From NCBI GenBank assembly GCA_003132205.1, contig PKWY01000056.1, positions 117,960-158,376 on the forward strand: 40,417 bases of DNA. The letters run 5' to 3'. The stretch comes from Acidimicrobiaceae bacterium. GTDB taxonomy: Bacteria; Actinomycetota; Acidimicrobiia; Acidimicrobiales; RAAP-2. This document shows, one piece after another, positions 27,297 to 35,490 of this stretch (the first letter of the stretch is position 1; each line of letters begins with the position of its first letter). A program made the translations under genes and the position numbers. The notes below the pieces were generated by a model. It searched no databases. It was not told the origin of the DNA and was given only the letters and a program-made list of their open reading frames with translations.

Positions 27297-29867
27297 CTAC
27301 GGCCGTGTCGAGATCTTGCGCCGAAAACGCACCGAACCCTCGGCGTTCAACGGCAAGGACCGCAACCGGCGCCGCGTGAGGTCGAAGACGGCGTTGGCGA
27401 TCGCCGGGGCCACGCAGATCATGGGGGTCTCACCAGCTCCCGCCGAAGGTAGATCGGGACGGTCGAGCAGCACAACGTCGATGGGTGGAACGTCGGTGAT
27501 CCGCGGAACGCGGTAGTCGGAGAACGATCCGTTCGTGATGGCACCATGGTCGAAGCGAATGGCCTCGAAGAGAGCACCGCCCAAGGCCATGATCGTGGCC
27601 CCCTCGATCTGATTGATCACCGTCTGGGGGTTCACTATGGCTCCGCATTCGTACGCAGTGACGAGGCGTACGACCTCCAGTTCACCATCGACCTCCGCGA
27701 CCTGGGCGACGGTCGCCGCCCGCCCACCCTTCTCGATCGCTAGGGCGATACCCTGGCCGGCGCCGGATCCGGCGCGCCAGCGGAAGCGCTGCGCCGCCGC
27801 GGTCAGTACCGCGGCGAGCCGCTCGTCGTCGAGGTTGCCCAGGCGGAACTCGATCGGGTCCATGTCGAGCTCGTACGCCAATTCATCGATCTGCGATTCG
27901 CGCGCGAAGTTGTTGGCCGTCGCCGCCAATGCCCGGTACGGGGCTTGGAGCAGCGGACTCGCGGCAGGTCGAAACTCAATCCGCTGGTTCGCGACCGCAT
28001 ACGGCATCGCGATCGCGGCCGCGCCCGAGTTGATGTTGGTGAACGTCCAAGCGGTGAGTCCTCCCTCCGACGTCGCCGCTGCGGCGACGTCGATCACCGC
28101 GGCCGGTCGAAGCGTGCCGGCTGTGAACTCCTCGTGTCGCGACCACGAGACCTTGACCGGTGCGCCAACCTCTCGGGCCATGAGGGCGGCCTCCAGGGCG
28201 ACGCCACCACCGTGCTTGCCGCCAAACCCTCCACCAGTCGGCGGCACTATGACCCGCACTCGCTCCTCGGCCAGGTCGAGTTCACCGGCGACCTGCGCGC
28301 GCGCACCGAAGGGAGTCTGGGTGCCGACCCAAACGGTGAGGCGTCCGTCGTCGTCCCAGACGGCCAGAGCGCCCCGGGTCTCGAGCGCCGCGGGCGCGAT
28401 GTAGGCCGTCGTGTACGTTGCCTGAACCCTCACCTTCGCCGCCGCCAGCGCCGCATCAGGGTCGCCGCGTTCGTCGTGCACCGCCTGACCCCAGCCACCA
28501 GTCTCGGCCAGCGGATGCGTGCGCAGGAAGCTCTCAATGTCCCCGTCCGACGGTGCTTCGGGCACGTCCCAGCGCGCGCGCACGCTCGCCAGCGCCCTAC
28601 GCGCACTCACCGGGTCACCAGCCACGACGCCGGTCACCTCGCGGGTGCGAACCAATTCGACGCCGGCAAAGTCGTCCAGACCCGTGGCGTCGAGGTCGCG
28701 AAGGGTCGCACCCACCACCGGCGCACGCAGCACCGCACCGTAACGCAGTCCCGGCATGACAAGGTCCGAGATGAAGCGGCGCGATCCGGTAACCGCGCTA
28801 ACCATTCCCTCGGGCACGTGGGCTCTTCCCGCAGCGCGCCACTCGCTCGGGGCAGTGATCTCAGGTTCGCCGGTGACGACCACAAGCCGGCGTTCGCCGA
28901 CGCCGACCGGCAGGAAAGTGCGTGCGTGAGCCGCCACCTTCGCCAGGGCACCTCCGGCGTCGGGCATCGAGCGGCTACCGAAGGTGCCCATGTCGTACGG
29001 GCAGAGGTCGGTGTCGCCCATCGCCAAGCGCACGTTCGCCAGCGGAACCCGAAGCCCCTCGGCAACCAGGAGCCTCAGCGCGGTGCAGTTGTCCTGGCCG
29101 ACGTCGACCTTGCCGGTGAAGGCGGTCACCGCGCCGTCGCTGGCGACGTGCAACCAGGCACCGCCGCCGGTGGTCCAGGTTCCCGAGGCGAGCGGCGGAG
29201 CAGGCAACACCACCATGAGACCGTCACCCAGAACCTCGAACCACTCACAATCCTGAGGATCGGTCATGTCCCACGGCCGAGCGGGACGCCAGTGGGGCGT
29301 CGCTGGCTGGGGGATCTCCCAGCGGTCCATCGCTCGAGCGTCGAGCATCTGCATCTCCGGACCAGCCTTCGTCAGTTCGACGGCCCTGTGCACCGCCCGA
29401 CGCACCTGCGGGTAGCTGCCGCAACGACAGATGTTGCCCACTAGGGCCTCATCGATCGTCCCGTCGTCCGGGTTAGCGACATGTTCCAAGAGGGCAACCA
29501 CCGACATGATCATCCCCGGCGTGCAGTAGCCGCACTGGGCCGCGCCGATTTCGGCGAAGGCCTGTTGGACGCGGTGCAGGCGCCCGGCGCTCGCGAGTGC
29601 CTCGATGGTCGTGACGCTCCGACCAGCCGCCTCGGCGACCTTCTGTTGGCAGGCCTTCACCGGCTCGCCGTCGACGAGGACCGTGCACGATCCGCACGCG
29701 CCCTCGCCACAACCTGGCTTCGTGCCCGTCAGGTCCAGCTCGGCACGTAGCGCCGAGATCAATGCCATGGACGCTGGCAGCGACTGTTCAACTCCGTTGA
29801 CGCTCAGCGTCACGTGCGGCACTTCGAACTCTTGACCCGTCCCAATCGAACCGTCGCCTGCGTCCAT
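27297..29867 (-). CDS. Molybdenum hydroxylase, fused [2Fe-2S] and molybdopterin subunits (xanthine dehydrogenase/IorAB type)
   Basis: An 856-residue fusion. Residues ~17-90 are a plant-type ferredoxin domain with C53, C58, C61 (CGEGACGSC) and C73. Residues ~95-165 hold the second cluster, with C112/C115 (CGYCTPG) and C147/C149 (ICRCG). After a linker the large subunit follows, with FTGKVDVGQDNCTALRLLVA, MGTFGSRSMPDAGGAL, the hammerhead domain (SRRFISDLVMPGLRYGAVLR), PPTGGGFGGKHGGGVALEAA and near the C-terminus SAGAGETPM with the catalytic Glu. Such enzymes hydroxylate purines, N-heterocycles or aldehydes. There is no FAD domain or separate FAD gene, as in isoquinoline/nicotinate types that pass electrons to a cytochrome or other carrier. 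Substrate not predictable. The gene converges with the xdhC operon, which would mature it. Confidence 0.9.
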   Translation of the reverse strand: MDAGDGSIGTGQEFEVPHVTLSVNGVEQSLPASMALISALRAELDLTGTKPGCGEGACGSCTVLVDGEPVKACQQKVAEAAGRSVTTIEALASAGRLHRVQQAFAEIGAAQCGYCTPGMIMSVVALLEHVANPDDGTIDEALVGNICRCGSYPQVRRAVHRAVELTKAGPEMQMLDARAMDRWEIPQPATPHWRPARPWDMTDPQDCEWFEVLGDGLMVVLPAPPLASGTWTTGGGAWLHVASDGAVTAFTGKVDVGQDNCTALRLLVAEGLRVPLANVRLAMGDTDLCPYDMGTFGSRSMPDAGGALAKVAAHARTFLPVGVGERRLVVVTGEPEITAPSEWRAAGRAHVPEGMVSAVTGSRRFISDLVMPGLRYGAVLRAPVVGATLRDLDATGLDDFAGVELVRTREVTGVVAGDPVSARRALASVRARWDVPEAPSDGDIESFLRTHPLAETGGWGQAVHDERGDPDAALAAAKVRVQATYTTAYIAPAALETRGALAVWDDDGRLTVWVGTQTPFGARAQVAGELDLAEERVRVIVPPTGGGFGGKHGGGVALEAALMAREVGAPVKVSWSRHEEFTAGTLRPAAVIDVAAAATSEGGLTAWTFTNINSGAAAIAMPYAVANQRIEFRPAASPLLQAPYRALAATANNFARESQIDELAYELDMDPIEFRLGNLDDERLAAVLTAAAQRFRWRAGSGAGQGIALAIEKGGRAATVAQVAEVDGELEVVRLVTAYECGAIVNPQTVINQIEGATIMALGGALFEAIRFDHGAITNGSFSDYRVPRITDVPPIDVVLLDRPDLPSAGAGETPMICVAPAIANAVFDLTRRRLRSLPLNAEGSVRFRRKISTRP

Positions 29868-30171
29868 AACGGGATGCTAGCCCTCCATACTGAGATGCCC
29901 AAGGGTCTTTGGGCCCACCGTGACCAACGGTGGAAGTCAGGACCCTCGAGCGAATTTGTTGATCTAGAATTCTCGATCCACATGAATTGACGATGATGTA
30001 CTCCAGTTGCCGGTTCGTGACGGCGCTCGAAGTAGTGGGTACCGGGGTCTCGGTAGAGGGATTCCAGGGGTCCGCCGGCTCCGTCAGGTTGCCGGAGCGG
30101 GACCTGCAACAAGCTGACGGCACTGCCCGGACCGGGCGGCGACCAGGTTCGACCAAACGGGTGGACAAGGG
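29868..30171. other. 304-bp stretch without a supported gene
   Basis: Lies upstream of the molybdenum hydroxylase and must hold its promoter; no consensus pair is obvious. The reverse strand next to the hipA fragment may hold more decayed hipA sequence, but nothing is clear. Confidence 0.35.
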
Positions 30172-30453
30172 TCAGCCCAGGGCCTCAACGTCTGAGGCCT
30201 TGGCTGCATCGGCAAAGGCATCTGGGGCAAGGGCTGCAAGTTGCCGAACTCGGCCGACAAGGGCGTCCGCATCCAGAGCCAGTTCTCGTGCGGCCTCGGG
30301 CCATATGTTCCGGTATGGGAAGACCTGGTGGTCGCCGCCAATCTTCATGGCGAAGCTCAGATTCCGCTCATCAATGTCATATAGAAGCGCTGAGGCGATG
30401 TCGTACAGTGGCGCGAGGCGGACTTGGTCCTCGGCGAGCAACAGGAGTCTCCT
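30172..30453 (-). pseudogene. C-terminal fragment of a HipA-type serine/threonine kinase
   Basis: The reading RLLLLAEDQVRLAPLYDIAS, ALLYDIDERNLSFAMKIGG and VFPYRNIWPEAARELALDAD is the C-terminal lobe of HipA toxins, where the LAPLYD motif belongs to the metal-binding end of the active site. A stop (TAG) precedes it at about 30454, and the N-terminal 300 residues with the P-loop and catalytic Asp are missing, as is hipB. It is a remnant of a second toxin-antitoxin locus. Confidence 0.75.
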
Positions 30454-30531
30454 CTACTCGTACTGCCTGAGGCCAGAGTGCATCGAGTTCCAAATCTGGA
30501 ATTTCTTCCCTTACGCGAACCGCCGCGCCGA

Positions 30532-31635
30532 CTACTTCAGTGCGACGCCCGTCTCAGGGTGAAAGAGGTGAATCGCCTCGCTCGAAGCGCTCAGTGTCAG
30601 AGTGTCTCCAATGGTCAACGGCGTGCGAGCGTCAACGATGGCGACGAGCTCATGGCTGCCGGACGAGAGGTGGACGTGTTCGTCGTTGCCGAGAAACTCG
30701 ATGACGTCGACGGAGGCGCTCAATTGCAAGCCGCGGCCACTTCGCGGTCGGTGATCGAGGTGCTCTGGGCGGACGCCCAGGACGACGTCGCTCACGCCAG
30801 CGCGGTGGATCATGGCCGATTCGACGTCGTCGAGATTGACGTCCATGTCGCCCCCGGCACTCACCACTCGAATGCCCCCGTCAATCGATTCGACGTGCAT
30901 TGGCACGAAGTTCATCGATGGCGAGCCGATGAAGCCCGCGACGAACTGGTTCGCCGGCCGGAGGTAGAGCTCTCGCGGCGAGCCCACCTGTTCGAGCTTG
31001 CCCAGGTTGATGACGGCGATTCGATCGGCCATCGTCATGGCCTCGACCTGGTCGTGTGTCACGTAGATCATCGTCGCGCCCAGGCGGTGGTGCAACCGAG
31101 CGATCTCGGCGCGTGTCTGCACCCGCAGCTTGGCGTCGAGATTCGAAAGGGGCTCGTCCATCAAGAACGCGGCGGGGTTTCGCACGATGGCGCGGCCCAA
31201 CGCCACACGCTGGCGCTGACCACCCGATAGCTGGGCCGGCTTGCGATCGAGATACTGCTCGAGGTCGAGTATGCGTGCCGCGTCCGTGACGGCCGCCTTG
31301 ATCTCGTCCTTGGGGACCTTTCGAATCTTGAGACCAAAACTCATATTGCCGAAGACGGTCATGTGCGGGTAGAGAGCGTAACTCTGAAAGACGAGAGCGA
31401 TGTCGCGATCACGGGGCGCCAGATCATTGACCACTCGATCACCGATCTCGATCTCACCACTGGTCACCGACTCGAGTCCCGCAATCATGCGCAGCGCGGT
31501 CGTCTTGCCACAGCCCGACGGACCCACGAGACAGATGAACTCGCCGTGGGCCACGTCGAGGCTCACCGAGTCGAGCGAGAGCCCGGCGTTACCGGCGTAC
31601 TGCTTGGTCAGTTCCCTCAAGGTGACACTGGACAT
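30532..31635 (-). CDS. Sugar ABC importer ATP-binding protein (MalK/UgpC/MsmK type)
   Basis: A 367-residue protein. Walker A GPSGCGKT (38-45), Q-loop VFQSYALYPHMTV, signature LSGGQ (136-140), Walker B AFLMDEP (156-162), H-loop YVTHDQVEAM. The C-terminal ~120 residues form the OB-fold regulatory domain of the carbohydrate class (LGVRPEHLD, VDVIEFLGNDEHVHL). It drives uptake through the permeases encoded directly upstream. It is last of five genes transcribed lacI-SBP-permease-permease-ATPase, 10 bp after the second permease. The full set is in one operon, although many actinobacterial importers share a distant ATPase. Confidence 0.93.
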   Translation of the reverse strand: MSSVTLRELTKQYAGNAGLSLDSVSLDVAHGEFICLVGPSGCGKTTALRMIAGLESVTSGEIEIGDRVVNDLAPRDRDIALVFQSYALYPHMTVFGNMSFGLKIRKVPKDEIKAAVTDAARILDLEQYLDRKPAQLSGGQRQRVALGRAIVRNPAAFLMDEPLSNLDAKLRVQTRAEIARLHHRLGATMIYVTHDQVEAMTMADRIAVINLGKLEQVGSPRELYLRPANQFVAGFIGSPSMNFVPMHVESIDGGIRVVSAGGDMDVNLDDVESAMIHRAGVSDVVLGVRPEHLDHRPRSGRGLQLSASVDVIEFLGNDEHVHLSSGSHELVAIVDARTPLTIGDTLTLSASSEAIHLFHPETGVALK

Positions 31636-31645
31636 TGGGCCTCAC

Positions 31646-32557
31646 TCATTTGACGGCACCCGCCAGGACGCCACGGACGAAGTAACGTTGGAAGGAGAAG
31701 AAGACGATTAGCGGCACAAAGATGGACACTACGGCGCCAGTGGAGACTATCCAGTAGTTCGCCGCCAACGACCGAGTCTGGTCGTACAGGAAGATCGTGA
31801 GCGGCGTGTGCACGTTGCCGCCGAGGAACACTAACGCGACCAACAGGTCGTTCCATACCCAGATGAACTGGAATATGGCCAGTGACGCGATCGCGGGGAG
31901 GGCGAGGGGCAACACAATGGAATAGAAGATCTTCCACTCACCCGCGCCTTCGATGCGCCCCGCTTCAAGGAGGTCCTTGGGGATACCAGTGAGAAAGTTG
32001 CGCATGAGAAAAATGCCAAACGGCAGTCCGAAGGCGACGTGAAAGATGATGACACCGGGGATCGTCCCGTAAGGATTAAGTCCGAAGAGGTTGCCCATCT
32101 CCCGATATAACTGAACAACGGGAATTAACGCCACTTGAAGCGGAACGACCATCAGTCCCACGATGACCAAGAAGATCCAGTCCCGGCCTCGCCACGAACC
32201 GAACACGAGGCTGTAGGCCGCCAAACTCGAGATCAGGGCGACGAGAATTGTCACGGGAATCGTGATCTCAAGCGAGGTCGTCAGGGAGTCCAGTACACCG
32301 CCCGCAGCAAACCCTTGGGAGAAGATCGTGGTGTAGTTGCCCCAGGTCAGTTGAGACGGTGCGGTAAAGACCGTCCACCAACCCGACTCACCAAAGAGCG
32401 ACTCCGGGCGCAAAGAGATGACGAGGAGCGAGATCGTGGGGACCAACCAGAAGACGGCCACCAACCCGAGAATCACATTCACCACGGCCCTCGACAGACG
32501 AAGCCGCTTCAATAGCCCTACGGTTCTTCTCTCTCTCACTGAAGGCACCTGCGACAT
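31646..32557 (-). CDS. Sugar ABC importer permease (MalG type)
   Basis: A 303-residue protein starting MSQVPSVRERRTVGLLK at ATG 32557; the frame is open much further upstream, but that part overlaps the other permease gene. Six membrane segments: NVILGLVAVFWLVPTISLLV, ITIPVTILVALISSLAAYSL, FLVIVGLMVVPLQVALIPVV, VIIFHVAFGLPFGIFLM, AIASLAIFQFIWVWNDLLVA and TGAVVSIFVPLIVFFSFQ. The coupling (EAA) loop is IPKDLLEAGRIEGAGEWKIF, which docks on the ATPase. Five bp separate it from the first permease gene. Confidence 0.92.
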   Translation of the reverse strand: MSQVPSVRERRTVGLLKRLRLSRAVVNVILGLVAVFWLVPTISLLVISLRPESLFGESGWWTVFTAPSQLTWGNYTTIFSQGFAAGGVLDSLTTSLEITIPVTILVALISSLAAYSLVFGSWRGRDWIFLVIVGLMVVPLQVALIPVVQLYREMGNLFGLNPYGTIPGVIIFHVAFGLPFGIFLMRNFLTGIPKDLLEAGRIEGAGEWKIFYSIVLPLALPAIASLAIFQFIWVWNDLLVALVFLGGNVHTPLTIFLYDQTRSLAANYWIVSTGAVVSIFVPLIVFFSFQRYFVRGVLAGAVK

Positions 32558-32562
32558 GGCCT

Positions 32563-33982
32563 CTACCCCTTGATCTTCTTCAGATTCCACAACATGGCGG
32601 GGACGACCAGGAGAAACAGAATCACCGCGACGGCACTCGCCAGGCCCGAGTGGATGCCACCGGTAAAGCCGTCGTTGTAAATCGTCAGGGCCAGCGTGGT
32701 GGCGGGGCCCTGGGAGGACCCTGGAGCCATGTTCAAGATAATGTCGAAGACCTTCAACACGTTGATGACCATGGTGACGAATACCACCGTCAGCACGGGC
32801 GCGAGCATCGGAATCGTCACTCGTCGCAATGTCTGCCACTCGTTGGCGCCATCGATCTCCGCGGCTTCAAGAACTTCGCGGTTGAGCGCCGCGAGACCGG
32901 CGCCGATCAAGACCATGGCGAAACCGGCCCAGATCCAGATGTAGGAGATAATCATCGCCAAGTCGATCAAGGGAACGCTCAGCAGTGACTGGGCGGTTTG
33001 ATTGAGGCTACTCACCGGCGTCAGCGACGGCGATCCGAGCCAGAAGGTACCCACGAAAGCGATCTGGAAGTTCGAGGCCAGTATCTGCACGTGATAGCTA
33101 CCAGGAGCGACGTGAGAGAAGCTGAAGTCCCCACTCGCGTCGGTCACGGTTGAGGCGACGCTGGAGCCTTTCGAACTGACGAGTGAGAGTCGTAGATTTG
33201 GCAACCCGTGTTCATCCGACACGATTGATGTCGTATTGGATGGTTGAGACGTCGAGAAGTCGTTCCACACCAGTCCGGCGATGCCAGCCGCCATCTCGTG
33301 CGGCGCGACCGGTGTCTTCGCGCCAAGGGTTTGCAGGGTGACCGAGCTAATTCTGGTCAAGCCCATCATCACCGTGCCGCCAGGTTGAACCGCCGAGCTA
33401 CTCACCAACGTGCCCCCCGGTCCCCCTTTCGCGTTGAATGTCGCCAGGGACGCCACCGTTTCGCCGGTCGAGGAGTTGAGTGGATACGCCCCCGGCGTCG
33501 AGAACCAGTCGCTCACCGTCTGCTCGATGGCGTTGACGACGCCAATATGGGGATCAAGGTCGAAAATGGTGCGCCAGACCAGCGCCGAGGCGGTAGTGCT
33601 GAAGACGATCGGCATCACGATGATGGCCTTGAAGGCCGTGGCCCAGCGAATGCGCTCGGTGAGCACCGCGACCATCAGGCCAATGAAGGTGACGAAGAAT
33701 GGGAAGACCAACACCCAGATGATGTTGTTCTTGAACGCGGTCAGAATCGCGTCTGTCGAGAAGACCGACGCATAGTTGTGAAGCCCGATGAACTTCGTCG
33801 CGCGTCTCGTCGTAGAAGCTGAACCTGATCGTCGCGATGGTCGGGTAGATCACGATTGCCAGGAGCCAAATTATTCCCGGGGCAAGAAACGCCAGGGAGA
33901 CCCAGTTCCTTCGCCACCAACCCCGTCCACGCGAGGCCTTCGGTGACGTGACGTTGGGTTCCTCGGTAGTTATCGACGTCAT
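32563..33982 (-). pseudogene. Sugar ABC importer permease (MalF/AglF type) with a frameshift
   Basis: ATG 33982 opens MTSITTEEPNVTSPKASRGR with the first membrane helix VSLAFLAPGIIWLLAIVIYP and TIATIRFSFYDETR. Then the frame goes wrong. The other frame continues the family sequence as ATKFIGLHNYASVFSTDAIL, TAFKNNIIWVLVFPFFVTFI and on to the end at 32563. Adding one CG unit to the CGCGCG run near 33805-33812 restores the join. Between helices it holds an extracytoplasmic insert of about 200 residues with a carboxypeptidase-regulatory-like beta sandwich (VASTVTDASGDFSFSHVAPG). Such inserts occur in actinobacterial relatives. The EAA loop LNREVLEAAEIDGANEWQTL is intact. Sequencing error or real loss cannot be distinguished. 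Confidence 0.8.
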
Positions 33983-33991
33983 GACGTCAGT

Positions 33992-34057
33992 CCCCTGCGC
34001 GCAGCGGCGGTCCACCCCTGGTTAGGGTTAGGAGTGGACCGGCGCTGCGCGCAGGGG
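33992..34057 (-). terminator. Long hairpin between binding-protein and permease genes
   Basis: Arms 33992-34019 and 34030-34057 are 28 bases each, pair with two mismatches and enclose a 10-nt loop (GGTTAGGGTT); ends read CCCCTGCGCG and CGCGCAGGGG. There is no T-run after it on the minus strand. It lies 26 bp after the binding-protein stop and 9 bp before the permease start, where importer operons often carry an RNA stem that protects or ends the binding-protein message. Confidence 0.75.
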
Positions 34058-34083
34058 TTCATTACGTTGTTACTCTTCTCGGG

Positions 34084-35490
34084 CTAGTGGCCGAGTGCCG
34101 TCGTGGCTTGCGTGTCCATCAGCGCCTCCACAGAAGTGACGTTGGACGCCGACGGGTTTTGCAAGACCTTGAGCATGTCCGCCCACAACTTCGGCTCCCA
34201 GCCCACCTGCAAGTCGTCGAGGCTGAACACGAAGGCCTTGGCCGAGGTCAAGGCCTTGGCGTCGGCACGCGAGACGGGGTCCGGGTACGAACTCAGCGGC
34301 ACCTTCTTGTTGGCCGAAGCGAACCCGCCAAGGTTGGCCCATATGTCAGCCGCGCTCGGCGAAGCCAAGTACTTGATCAGCGCCCTGGACTGGGGATTCG
34401 ACTTCAGCAGCATCGCCACGTCACCCGCACCTTGGAGGTCGCTGGCGTAAGCACTTCCGGTCGGAGCCGGGAAGTTGAAGGTGTTGAAGCACGGTGTGGC
34501 CGTCGCCTTCAGCGTGCACGACTTGCCGTTACCCGGCGTGTAATTCGTCGGGACACTGCTCGTGACGAAGTCACCCTCGAACACCATTGCAGCGGTCGGC
34601 GAGCCCTTGGTCGGGAAGGCGCTGGCGACACAGTTCGGGAATGAGCCGTCGGCCAGGGCGCCCTTCATGCCCCCCAGCAGATTGGAGCCGCCGCTACCGA
34701 CCAACTGGGCCAGTTCGGCGAACGTGTTGGTCACGTCGGGACTTGACCACTTCATCTGGTGGGTCGCGAGTTGGTTGTAGGCGGTCGCACCGTTCAACTT
34801 CAAGAACAGGTTCTGGAAGAGGTCGGCGACGGGCCATCCAATGTCGGTGCACAGAGAGACCGGAGCGTAGGTGCCGCCGTGGGCAATCGTGGCCTCGTCC
34901 GCTAGTAACTTCGACCACGAGGTCGGCGTCGACGTTATTCCCGCAGCCTTGAACACGGCCGGGTTGTAGTAGACGGTGTTCTTGTTAGCGGCCTTAAACC
35001 AGACTCCGTACAACTTGTGGTTGTAGGAGGCCAAGTTGCTCCAGGCGGAACCGTAGTTCTTCGACGCGGTGCCAATAATTGAAGACAGCGGTTGGATGGC
35101 GTGCTTGGACGCCAGGGTGTCCAAGGTGCCAGGATCCGGAACCAGGGCCACCGCGGGCGGCGCGCCGCCGGCGACTGCGGCGTCGAGCGCGGTATCCATG
35201 TTGCTGCCCTTACCGGTGTAGTGAACCGTGATGCCGGTCGAGTCCTCGAAGGGCTGCAATACCGCCTTGAAGGCCTGCTGCTCGGTGCTGGTCCACTCGG
35301 CCCATATCGACACCGAACCGCCGATCTTCTTCGACGTCGCCGCCAAGGCGGGTCCATTCGACACAATGATGGACAGACTGGCCATGGTCGTCAAAGCGAC
35401 GGTGGCTATCAGAGCCTTGCGAGAGGCCTTCACCCTCCCAAGTAAGTTCTTACTCATTACTCCCCTTTTCGTTGTAATTATCTCTTTCAT
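34084..35490 (-). CDS. Extracellular sugar-binding protein (ABC importer, family 1 type)
   Basis: 468 residues from ATG 35490, chosen for AGGAG eight bases upstream; ATG 35457 with GGGGAG almost adjoining is the alternative. N-terminal signal region (KALIATVALTTMASLSIIVS followed by GPALAA), with no clear lipobox. The mature part shows the two-lobe binding-protein pattern: GGSVSIWAEWTSTEQQAFKA, PFEDSTGITVHYTG, APPAVALVPDPGTLDTLASK, YNPAVFKAAGITSTPTSW, MVFEGDFVTSS, and LIKYLASPSAADIWANLGGF. It would deliver a carbohydrate to the membrane subunits. Its ATG overlaps the stop of the lacI gene (ATGA), and a strong hairpin follows. Confidence 0.9.
   Translation of the reverse strand: MKEIITTKRGVMSKNLLGRVKASRKALIATVALTTMASLSIIVSNGPALAATSKKIGGSVSIWAEWTSTEQQAFKAVLQPFEDSTGITVHYTGKGSNMDTALDAAVAGGAPPAVALVPDPGTLDTLASKHAIQPLSSIIGTASKNYGSAWSNLASYNHKLYGVWFKAANKNTVYYNPAVFKAAGITSTPTSWSKLLADEATIAHGGTYAPVSLCTDIGWPVADLFQNLFLKLNGATAYNQLATHQMKWSSPDVTNTFAELAQLVGSGGSNLLGGMKGALADGSFPNCVASAFPTKGSPTAAMVFEGDFVTSSVPTNYTPGNGKSCTLKATATPCFNTFNFPAPTGSAYASDLQGAGDVAMLLKSNPQSRALIKYLASPSAADIWANLGGFASANKKVPLSSYPDPVSRADAKALTSAKAFVFSLDDLQVGWEPKLWADMLKVLQNPSASNVTSVEALMDTQATTALGH

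Noticed and set aside
27945..29444. 499-residue plus-strand ORF
   Set aside because: Antisense shadow of the molybdenum hydroxylase gene, which has clear cofactor motifs.
32558..32839. N-terminal extension of the second permease
   Set aside because: This part overlaps the end of the other permease gene and is charged and unlike any permease; ATG 32557 gives the normal length.
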